NCBI GenBank assembly: GCA_030843315.1
Contig: JAUUPT010000050.1
Span: 1 to 26,975, forward strand
DNA length: 26,975 nucleotides
From: Bacteroidaceae bacterium
GTDB taxonomy: Bacteria > Bacteroidota > Bacteroidia > Bacteroidales > Bacteroidaceae
Reading direction: 5' to 3'
The translations under genes were made by a program, and so were the position numbers. Shown in pieces: positions 14,641 through 20,760 of this stretch. The notes beneath the pieces were generated by a model. The model searched no databases. It saw nothing but the letters and a program-made list of their open reading frames with translations, and was not told where the DNA came from. Every line of letters begins with the position of its first letter. Position 1 is the first letter of the stretch.

Positions 14641-15825
14641 TTAGTGTTCATGACTATGTGCCGGAATGGCATTCGTTGCCGAAGCCAGCTTCACTTGATA
14701 GGCTCCCTGGGTTACGACGCGGTCGCCCGCCTTGATGCCGGAAAGTATCTGCACGCTTTCCCCGTTGTCTGCACCGAGGGTGACGGGTTGCTTCTTGTAG
14801 CCTTCTTCATCCAGTTGCAGGTAGGCGAAGAAGCTGCCCTGTTCTTCGGTCAGCGCCGTATGCGGCAGGGATATTACGCCTTCCATCGGCGTGGAGAGCA
14901 GGAATACTTCTACGAATGCGCCGGGAATGATGTCTCCTTTGTTGTCGAACTCAAAAGTAACGGGCACATAGTAGCCGTTCTCACCCGAAGCCTTTCCGTA
15001 AGAGAGCATACGCCCGTCCAGCTCTTTCAGTGTATATACCTTATTATTATAGGGAGTACAGAAATTGGCGGAGCCGATAGTGCTCAGATAGGGATAGTAT
15101 TTCTCGGATACATCGGCGCGCAGGAACAGTTTCCGGTTCTGAGTGACACTGACCAGCGGTTGGCCCACTGCCACATAGTCGCCTTCCTTCACCAGCAGGT
15201 TCTTCACATATCCGCTGATGGGCGAAACGACAGCCTGCCCGCTGGCGGAATGATTCTTTGCCACCGCCTCATAGCTGATGCGGGCATTCTCATAAATCTG
15301 CTCGGCCTGTGCAAATTCCTTCTCCGATACAATCTTATTGCCTACAAGCGCTTTCATCCGTTCGTATTCTTTTTTGGATACTTCGTAGGCGATGCGTGCC
15401 CTCTGCACCGGGTCGCCGTCCGCCATATTCTTGGAAGACAGGATCACCAGGGGAGTGCCTTTGCCGACGCTCATGCCTTCGATGACTTTCCCTTTGAATG
15501 AAACGACGCCCGCCACCGTAGCTACGGCAACACTTTCGTCTCCTTGTGCAGCCATCACCTGGCCGCTGGTCTTGATAACTTGGTGGAAAGTTCCCGGTTC
15601 TACGGTGCTGACTTCTACCCCGGCAGCCTGTGCCTTGGCGGGAGGGAGAATAATCTCATCGCTTCCATGGGCGTTTTCTCCCCCGTGTTCATGGTTATGT
15701 CCTTCCGCTTCGTGGTTGTGTCCTTCTGTTTCGTGATTATGTCCTTCGTGACTTTCTCCGGACTTGCTATTGCAGGAACCTAACAGGAATAATCCCAAAG
15801 CTCCCATGAAAATAATCTTTCTCAT
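14641..15825 (-). CDS. RND efflux membrane-fusion lipoprotein with His-rich N-terminus
   Basis: The 394-residue protein has a lipobox (LFLLGSC, Cys18). A histidine-rich segment follows, made of repeated HNHE-x-EG units (about residues 25-52) and ending HGGENAHGSDE. The core is a CusB/CzcB-type adaptor: a barrel-sandwich segment (VVSFKGKVIEGMSVGKGTPL), a helical hairpin (ARIAYEVSKKEYERMKALVG), a second lipoyl-like half (AVVSPISGYVKNLLVKEGDYV) and a beta-barrel/C-terminal domain. The C-terminus ends in AHSHEH, a second His cluster. It links the RND pump to the TolC-like channel and may bind metal itself. The His segment suggests Cu, Zn, Ni or Co; which one is not decided. Confidence 0.9.
   Translation of the reverse strand: MRKIIFMGALGLFLLGSCNSKSGESHEGHNHETEGHNHEAEGHNHEHGGENAHGSDEIILPPAKAQAAGVEVSTVEPGTFHQVIKTSGQVMAAQGDESVAVATVAGVVSFKGKVIEGMSVGKGTPLVILSSKNMADGDPVQRARIAYEVSKKEYERMKALVGNKIVSEKEFAQAEQIYENARISYEAVAKNHSASGQAVVSPISGYVKNLLVKEGDYVAVGQPLVSVTQNRKLFLRADVSEKYYPYLSTIGSANFCTPYNNKVYTLKELDGRMLSYGKASGENGYYVPVTFEFDNKGDIIPGAFVEVFLLSTPMEGVISLPHTALTEEQGSFFAYLQLDEEGYKKQPVTLGADNGESVQILSGIKAGDRVVTQGAYQVKLASATNAIPAHSHEH
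15690..15752 (-). repeat. Three 21-base direct repeats encoding HNHE units of the fusion protein
   Basis: Units begin at 15690, 15711 and 15732, each 21 bases (7 codons), with a few substitutions between them. Slippage between units would change the number of His-rich heptads without breaking the frame, so the length may vary between strains. Confidence 0.75.
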
Positions 15826-15859
15826 GTTGATAGTTTGTTCTTACTTTTTAATTAGAGTA

Positions 15860-15867
15860 CAAAGTTA
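15860..15867 (-). promoter_or_regulatory. -7 promoter box upstream of the membrane-fusion gene
   Basis: The - strand reads TAACTTTG, matching TAnnTTTG, 34 bases upstream of the fusion protein start. No -33 TTTG is evident. It implies that the pump genes can be transcribed without the His/Cys-rich gene in front. Confidence 0.5.
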
Positions 15868-15945
15868 GGAAATGGAGATTGCAGCTTGGTTGCATACATT
15901 CCCATTCAGATGAAAACCTGTCCCCGGCGATACGCCGATGCAGGG

Positions 15946-16353
15946 TTAAGCAAGAACGGAAGGGGGAGCGCGAAGTCCCGTGGCACGTGTGATGAACGTG
16001 CCGTGTAGAGATTCTAAGTAAACACAATCCTGCCTGTTTATATCAAATTCGGGCAAGATGAGCCATTTGGAAAGAGATTCAATGAATAAGGTAACCACCC
16101 ACGGAGAGTCCGGGTGCAGCCAAACGTCGTCCGAGTTGGACGGTTGCTGGAAGAAATGCGTCGTTACGCATCCGGTATCGCAGCAACAATGGTCGCCGCC
16201 GTTGCTATGCTGATGGTTGCAGCAATCGGTAGTGACATCATTCTTCATGCAGATCAATCCGTCGGCATGGTGATGATGGGGAATGACAGGTACCACCAGC
16301 ATCATGATGCTGATGAAGAACAGGAAAAGCGTAATGTACTTTTTCTTTTTCAT
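15946..16353 (-). CDS. Small exported His/Cys-rich protein upstream of metal efflux genes (DUF6769-like)
   Basis: The 135-residue protein starts with a hydrophobic signal or anchor (KYITLFLFFISIMMLVVPVI). It is followed at once by HHHHADGLICMKND and a dense metal-ligand block (CCNHQHSNGGDHCCCDTGC, about residues 44-62). The remainder has no clear motif. The arrangement is one I associate with DUF6769 proteins beside CusA/CzcA operons in Bacteroidetes. A periplasmic metal-binding chaperone or sensor is the simplest reading, but no function is established to my knowledge. It is 120 bases upstream of the fusion protein and has its own well-formed promoter at 16376-16407. Confidence 0.75.
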   Translation of the reverse strand: MKKKKYITLFLFFISIMMLVVPVIPHHHHADGLICMKNDVTTDCCNHQHSNGGDHCCCDTGCVTTHFFQQPSNSDDVWLHPDSPWVVTLFIESLSKWLILPEFDINRQDCVYLESLHGTFITRATGLRAPPSVLA

Positions 16354-16375
16354 TCCTCTATCGTTTGAACTTGCG

Positions 16376-16407
16376 CAAAGATAGAGGTTAATGGCTTAAT
16401 TACCAAA
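16376..16407 (-). promoter_or_regulatory. Full Bacteroides promoter of the His/Cys-rich gene and efflux operon
   Basis: On the - strand TTTG (16407-16404), a 20-base spacer and TATCTTTG (16383-16376) match the -33/-7 consensus well. It lies between the RclA-like gene and the His/Cys-rich gene, so efflux transcription need not depend on the reductase gene. Confidence 0.75.
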
Positions 16408-16416
16408 CACAAAATG

Positions 16417-17793
16417 CTAAAAAGAATTGAATAGTTCATTCAACCCTTCGTTCATGCTGGGATGAGTGAAGATGAAATCGCGCAGGAAGCTGTAATGCAG
16501 CCCCGCTTTCATGGCGAGTGCCACCGTGTTGATTACCTCCGGGGCATCAACGCAGAACAATGTACAGCCGATAATGCGTCCGGTGTGCGAATTGATGACA
16601 GCTTTGAGCATACCGTCCATGTTGTGCAACGTGCGGGCACGGGGAACGATCGCTGCCGGAATACGTGCTACCTGTATGGGGTGGCCTTGCTTCACGGCTT
16701 CTTCTTCCGTCAGTCCGATGTGTGCGAGTGGTGGGTCGGTGAATATGGCAAAAGGTATCGGGTGGCGGTCATTCAGGCTTCGCTTCTTGTCGCCGAACAA
16801 CTGGTTGCGGATGATGCGGAAGTCGTCGATAGACAAGTAATCGAACTGTTCGCACCCTCGAACATCTCCCAATGCCCAGATGTGTGGAGCGGTGGTTTGA
16901 AGTTGTTCGTTGACAACGACAGCTCCCTGACCGTTCACCAGCACCCCGGCTTTCGGTAAGTTCAGCGCTTCAATCATGGGCTTGCGTCCGGTGGCCAGTA
17001 GCAGGGCATCTCCTTTCAGATAATAGGGAGTACCGTCCGAACTGTCCGTATAAGTCAGGGTTATTCCTTCGGCAGTATCGTATGCCGACTGGATGCGTGC
17101 ATTCAGTCTGACTTGGATGCCCTTTCGTTCCAATGATTCGAGCATGGAGGTGGCGATGTCGCGGTCTACCTTGGACAAGAAGCGGCTTCCTGCTTCCAGC
17201 AGAGTGACTTGGCTTCCGAAACCTGCATACATGGTGGCAAACTCCAACCCGATGGCTCCTCCACCGATGATGAGTAGTTGGGTGGGCAACTTATCCAGCC
17301 CCAACAAAGTTTCGCTGGTATATACGTATTTACTGTCTGCAATCCCTTCGATGGCAGGCAGCACCGGGGTGGCACCGGTGTTGATGAATATTTCTTTCCC
17401 TTTCAATACCGTTTCTTCTTTGTCGGAAGTTACTTTGACGGTATCTCCCGACAGGAAAGAGGCCGTTCCGTCATAGAGCGTAATGTTAGGGTTGTTCTTT
17501 ACATTCTCGTAATTCTTCTCACGCAAAAAAGACACCAGTTTGTCTTTCCGGCCAACGGCCTGTGCGTAGAGTTTGGACTGATTGGGGTAGTCGTTGTAGA
17601 ATCTCTTCTCGGCATATTCCGATTCGTGAATCAGGGATTTGGTGGGGATACACCCTACATTGACGCACGTCCCACCGTACATGTGGGGAGAACGCTCCAC
17701 AATGGCTACTTTCCAGTTGCGTCCGGCCAGTTCGGCGGCAAGCTTCTTACCGCCTTTGCCGAATCCTATAATGATGGCATCATATTGTTTCAT
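16417..17793 (-). CDS. rclA: RclA-like flavin disulfide reductase (pyridine nucleotide-disulfide oxidoreductase)
   Basis: The 458-residue flavoprotein has an FAD-binding GxGxxG-like start (IIIGFGKGGKKLA), the redox pair Cys43/Cys48 in GGTCVNVGCIP, an NAD(P)H-binding LIIGGGAIGLEFA, an ATGRKP segment and a second FAD segment (IWALGDV). The dimerisation domain ends THPSMNEGLNELF. The whole closely resembles E. coli RclA, which protects against reactive chlorine and has been reported to reduce Cu(II). It lacks the N-terminal metal-binding domain and C-terminal cysteines of mercuric reductases. Its neighbourhood beside a metal exporter fits copper chemistry. Dihydrolipoamide dehydrogenase is unlikely given the GFGKGGK start. 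The start codon lies inside a perfect inverted repeat (17781-17835). Confidence 0.8.
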   Translation of the reverse strand: MKQYDAIIIGFGKGGKKLAAELAGRNWKVAIVERSPHMYGGTCVNVGCIPTKSLIHESEYAEKRFYNDYPNQSKLYAQAVGRKDKLVSFLREKNYENVKNNPNITLYDGTASFLSGDTVKVTSDKEETVLKGKEIFINTGATPVLPAIEGIADSKYVYTSETLLGLDKLPTQLLIIGGGAIGLEFATMYAGFGSQVTLLEAGSRFLSKVDRDIATSMLESLERKGIQVRLNARIQSAYDTAEGITLTYTDSSDGTPYYLKGDALLLATGRKPMIEALNLPKAGVLVNGQGAVVVNEQLQTTAPHIWALGDVRGCEQFDYLSIDDFRIIRNQLFGDKKRSLNDRHPIPFAIFTDPPLAHIGLTEEEAVKQGHPIQVARIPAAIVPRARTLHNMDGMLKAVINSHTGRIIGCTLFCVDAPEVINTVALAMKAGLHYSFLRDFIFTHPSMNEGLNELFNSF

Positions 17794-17835
17794 TTCTTTC
17801 TCGTTATTAAGAGGTTAATGAAATGAAACAATATG
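17781..17835. promoter_or_regulatory. Perfect 16-bp inverted repeat enclosing the rclA-like start codon
   Basis: CATATTGTTTCATTTC (17781-17796) is the exact reverse complement of 17820-17835, with a 23-base AT-rich spacer. The start codon (17793-17791) lies in one arm, and the other arm carries a mirror-image ATGAAACAATATGA on the opposite strand. In the rclA-like mRNA this would fold into a 16-bp stem that holds the start codon, so it could block translation until opened. No TAnnTTTG box was found just upstream. Confidence 0.55.
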
Positions 17836-17872
17836 AATTGACAATTTGTTCGGAGGTAGAGTTAAAGGATGT

Positions 17873-19507
17873 TTACCGTTCCAGTTCGCGAAGCGAGTCC
17901 ATCTTCTTCTTTTCCAGGAATTCGTAGATGCCGCTCAAGTGCTCTTTCACCTGCTTGTTTCCGAACTCATAAACTTTGGAAACCAGTCCGTCCAGGAAGT
18001 CGCGGTCGTGGCTGACGAGGATTAGTGTGCCGTCGAAGTCCATGAGTGCCTGCTTCAGGATGTCTTTGGTTTTCATGTCGAGGTGGTTGGTAGGCTCATC
18101 CAGTATCAGCAGGTTCACCGGTTCCAGCAGCAGTTTTATCATGGCAAGGCGCGTGCGTTCACCGCCCGAAAGCACTTTCACTTTCTTCATCGACTCTTCC
18201 GGTCCACCGAACATGAAGGCGCCCAGCAGGTCGCGTATCTTGTTGCGGATTTCTCCTTTGGCAACGTCGTCGATGGTTTGGAATACCGTCAGATTCTCGT
18301 CCAGCAGGGAAGCCTGGTTTTGTGCAAAGTAGCCTATCTGCACGTTGTGCCCCAGGGTGAGGGTGCCGTCATGTTCTATTTCCTTCATGATGCACTTCAC
18401 CAAGGTGGATTTACCTTCGCCGTTCTTGCCTACGAAGGCCACTTTGTCGCCTCTTTCTATGGTGAGGTTGGTGTTACGGAACACGACGTGGTCGCCATAA
18501 CTCTTTCCTACCCCTTCCATAATGACGGGATAGTTGCCCGAACGGGGAGAAGGCGGGAACTTGAGCCGCAGCGCCGAAGTATCTTCTTCGTCCACTTCCA
18601 GTATCTCCAGTTTCTCCAGCATCTTTACGCGGCTTTGCACTTGCAGGGTTTTGGAGTAGGTGCCTTTGAAGCGTTCTATGAATTCTTTGGTTTCGGCAAT
18701 GAACTTCTGTTGCTCCTCGTAGGCCTTCTGCTGCTGTTCGCGTCGCTCTTTGCGGAGTTCCAGGTATTTGGAGTAGTTCACTTTATAGTCGTAAATCCGT
18801 CCCATGGTCACCTCAATGGTGCGGGTGGTGATGTTGTCCACGAACTTGCGGTCGTGGCTGATGACGATGACCGCCTTACCATTATTAATAAGGAAATCTT
18901 CCAGCCACTGGATGGATTCGATGTCGAGGTGGTTGGTGGGCTCGTCCAGCAGAAGTACGTCCGGCTTTTGCAGCAACAGTTTTGCCAGCTCGATGCGCAT
19001 GCGCCATCCGCCGCTGAAGTCACTGGTTTGCCTGCCGAAGTCCTCGCGCATGAATCCCAGACCGAGTAATGCTTTTTCTACATCCTCTTCGTAGTTGGTG
19101 GCATCAATGGCGTAGAACTTCTCGCTCAGTGCGGAAACGTTCTCGATAAGCTCCATGTAGCTGTCGCTCTCGTAGTCGGTGCGCGTTTCCAGCTCTTTGT
19201 TGAGGCGCTCTATCTCTGCTTCCATTTCGTGGAGATGGGCAAAGGCCTGTGCCGCTTCCTGGAATACCGTACGCCCGTCCTCGGTCATCAGATGTTGTGG
19301 AAGGTAGGCTATGACGCAGTCTTTGGGGGCTGCTATCTTTCCACGGGTAGGTTGCCGGGCACCTGCCAGAATCTTCAGTAGCGTACTTTTTCCCGCTCCG
19401 TTTTTCCCCATCAGGGCGATGCGGTCTTTCTCGTTGATGACAAAGGATATATCACTAAATAGGGTGGTGCCGCCAAATTCTACGGCGAGTCCGTCTATGG
19501 AAATCAT
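17873..19507 (-). CDS. ABC-F family ATPase with two ABC domains
   Basis: The 544-residue protein has two complete ATP-binding cassettes and no membrane segments. Walker A motifs are GKNGAGKST (about 34-42) and GKNGEGKST. Signature loops are SDFSGGWRMR and LSGGERTRL, and Walker B motifs are VLLLDEPTNHLD and LLILDEPTNHLD. The linker between domains is charged and helical (KERREQQQKAYEEQQKF), as in ABC-F proteins, which bind the ribosomal E site and act on stalled translation or give antibiotic protection. The length and the lack of a long C-terminal coiled coil argue against Uup. I cannot say whether it is a housekeeping factor or a resistance protein. It shares its direction with the RclA-like gene, 79 bases downstream. 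Confidence 0.9.
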   Translation of the reverse strand: MISIDGLAVEFGGTTLFSDISFVINEKDRIALMGKNGAGKSTLLKILAGARQPTRGKIAAPKDCVIAYLPQHLMTEDGRTVFQEAAQAFAHLHEMEAEIERLNKELETRTDYESDSYMELIENVSALSEKFYAIDATNYEEDVEKALLGLGFMREDFGRQTSDFSGGWRMRIELAKLLLQKPDVLLLDEPTNHLDIESIQWLEDFLINNGKAVIVISHDRKFVDNITTRTIEVTMGRIYDYKVNYSKYLELRKERREQQQKAYEEQQKFIAETKEFIERFKGTYSKTLQVQSRVKMLEKLEILEVDEEDTSALRLKFPPSPRSGNYPVIMEGVGKSYGDHVVFRNTNLTIERGDKVAFVGKNGEGKSTLVKCIMKEIEHDGTLTLGHNVQIGYFAQNQASLLDENLTVFQTIDDVAKGEIRNKIRDLLGAFMFGGPEESMKKVKVLSGGERTRLAMIKLLLEPVNLLILDEPTNHLDMKTKDILKQALMDFDGTLILVSHDRDFLDGLVSKVYEFGNKQVKEHLSGIYEFLEKKKMDSLRELER

Positions 19508-19530
19508 TATGTATTATTTAAAATGAGGCG

Positions 19531-19538
19531 CAAAGATA
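19531..19538 (-). promoter_or_regulatory. -7 promoter box of the ABC-F gene
   Basis: The - strand reads TATCTTTG, matching TAnnTTTG, 24 bases upstream of the start. It is back to back with the response regulator's box, 21 bases away, so the two promoters overlap. Confidence 0.6.
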
Positions 19539-19559
19539 ACACAATTATATTATTTTTTA

Positions 19560-19567
19560 TATCTTTG
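19560..19567 (+). promoter_or_regulatory. -7 promoter box of the response regulator gene
   Basis: TATCTTTG matches TAnnTTTG, 29 bases before the start codon at 19596. No TTTG is visible at the -33 distance, where the divergent ABC-F promoter lies. Confidence 0.6.
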
Positions 19568-19595
19568 CCTCGTACAAACAAAATATCTAATTTAT

Positions 19596-19997
19596 ATGGA
19601 TACTGAGAAATTGTCAGAGGATTATCGTCCGTTAATTTTGGTTGCGGAAGATGATGAGAGTAATTTTAAGTTAATAAAAGCTATTATCGGTAAGAAGTGC
19701 GATATATTATGGGCTAAGAACGGCGAAGAAATGGTTGCTTTGTTCAAGGAGAACCGTGACAAGGCGGAAGCCATGTTGATGGATATAAAGATGCCTATCA
19801 TGAATGGACTGGACGCCACGGTGATTATACGCAAAGAGGATAGCAAAATGCCTATCATTATGCAAACGGCCTATGCTTTTACTACCGATCGTGAGAAAGC
19901 TATGGAGTGCGGAGCTACGGAAGTATTGGTAAAACCGATAACTCTAAGTGCTTTGCGTACTTGCTTGAGCAAATATCTGCCTAATTTGAAGTGGTAA
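19596..19997 (+). CDS. Stand-alone receiver-domain response regulator (CheY-like)
   Basis: The 133-residue protein is one receiver domain with no DNA-binding or output domain. The acidic pocket is Glu18/Asp19, the phospho-acceptor is Asp63 in LMDIKMPIMNG, Thr91 is in MQTAYAF, and the conserved Lys113 is in VLVKPIT. The form (LILVAEDDESNFKLIKAII) resembles the receiver domain at the end of hybrid histidine kinases more than chemotaxis CheY. No kinase lies in the window. It probably acts by protein contact or phosphotransfer. It is divergent from the ABC-F gene and ends at a terminator; the repeat arrays begin 78 bases later. Confidence 0.92.
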   Translation: MDTEKLSEDYRPLILVAEDDESNFKLIKAIIGKKCDILWAKNGEEMVALFKENRDKAEAMLMDIKMPIMNGLDATVIIRKEDSKMPIIMQTAYAFTTDREKAMECGATEVLVKPITLSALRTCLSKYLPNLKW

Positions 19998-20022
19998 ATT
20001 AGAGATAGTAAAGACATAAACT

Positions 20023-20068
20023 GAAGGGATGATAAGGTGGCAGTGGCCGCTTTATCATCCCTTCTTTT
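20023..20068 (+). terminator. Terminator after the response regulator gene
   Basis: GAAGGGATGATAA (20023-20035) pairs perfectly with 20052-20064, with a small inner GGC/GCC pairing and a short T run (20065-20068). It lies 25 bases after the stop codon. Confidence 0.75.
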
Positions 20069-20075
20069 GTTATTG

Positions 20076-20185
20076 CATCGTCTGTTTGCCCGAAACACAT
20101 CATCTGTTTGCCCGAAACACATCATCTGTTTACCCGAAACACATCATCTGTTTATCCCAAACGCATCATCTGTTTCATTCCGCCC
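20076..20185. repeat. Tandem array A: five units of 22 bases
   Basis: Units begin at 20076, 20098, 20120, 20142 and 20164, each exactly 22 bases, without spacers. The core is CATCATCTGTTTGCCCGAAA followed by CA. Units 1-3 are nearly identical, unit 4 has a few changes and unit 5 keeps only its first half. Each good unit holds a dyad TGTTT-N5-AAACA. No start codon with a plausible product reads through it. It occupies the gap between the response regulator and susC. Confidence 0.85.
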
Positions 20186-20248
20186 CTAATAAAGTATCTT
20201 ATGTTCTAATTATCAACAGATTATATTTACCTATTCTGTCTTAAGCGG

Positions 20249-20380
20249 TGTAAAAGCATTTACACCTTAATGTAACTGCCTTTACATAAGGCTGTAACAG
20301 CCTTTACACCCTAATGTAACAGCTTTCACATCAGGCTGTAATAGCTTTTGTTTCAGAGTGTAAATGCTTTTATTCTGATA
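20249..20380. repeat. Tandem array B: six units of 22 bases with a 44-base alternation
   Basis: Units begin at 20249, 20271, 20293, 20315, 20337 and 20359. The common core is TGTAA-N2-GC-N1-TTTACA, a near dyad (TGTAAA...TTTACA). The 6-base tail alternates: units 1 and 3 end CCTTAA/CCCTAA, and units 2 and 4 end TAAGGC/TCAGGC. The tails are partly complementary, so neighbouring units can also pair with each other. Units 5 and 6 are degenerate on the right side. The sequence differs from array A, yet the period is the same. Confidence 0.85.
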
Positions 20381-20512
20381 TATTGTGGCATTATCCCTTC
20401 GAGAAGGTCTCCTTGCCTTATTAATCTGCGTTAAAAAACTCTATTCAAATTAACTGATTATGTGAATTTGGATTTGCATAAAATGTAATCATAAATATTA
20501 ATAAAGCTGTAT

Positions 20513-20610
20513 TATATTGACATAATGTATGTGTACATTATTAATCATATTGACAAACAAAATACGATAATATAAACTTTACGCTTTACTTATATTGATA
20601 TTTACAATAT
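20513..20610. promoter_or_regulatory. Operator-like cluster upstream of the susC promoter
   Basis: ATATTGACA occurs at 20514-20522 and again at 20547-20555, 33 bases later, and ATATTGATA occurs at 20592-20600. Between the first two is a perfect dyad TAATGTA-TGTG-TACATTA (20523-20540). The third copy forms a dyad ATATTG-N7-CAATAT (20592-20610). The region is very AT-rich, so chance is a real possibility, but the packing of direct and inverted repeats about 70-190 bases upstream of the promoter resembles activator sites. Nothing else is seen in 20381-20677. Confidence 0.35.
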
Positions 20611-20677
20611 TTATCTGACATTATGAGATGTAAAATTAGTATATTAAAACATTATGATATTTTTGTTTTAATTTCCT

Positions 20678-20707
20678 TTTGATATATAAAAAAGATAAAT
20701 ACCTTTG
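20678..20707 (+). promoter_or_regulatory. Promoter of the susC-susD operon
   Basis: TTTG at 20678-20681, an 18-base spacer and TACCTTTG at 20700-20707 match the Bacteroides -33/-7 pattern. The predicted leader is about 46 bases. Confidence 0.75.
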
Positions 20708-20760
20708 CACAGTGTTAGGTTTAAAATTCATTTTAATAGGTTAAATTTAAGAGAGAATTT

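Noticed and set aside
16417..17793. Mercuric reductase or dihydrolipoamide dehydrogenase for the flavoprotein
   Set aside because: No metal-binding N-terminal domain and no C-terminal cysteine pair as in MerA, no 2-oxoacid dehydrogenase genes nearby, and the start and end sequences fit RclA much better.
17823..17925. Small + strand frame starting ATGAAACAATATGA in the right arm of the inverted repeat
   Set aside because: It encodes about 34 residues, mostly antisense to the ABC-F gene end, with no promoter box; the matching start is explained by the inverted repeat itself.
20076..20380. CRISPR array
   Set aside because: Units are contiguous at 22 bases with no unique spacers, and no cas gene is present.
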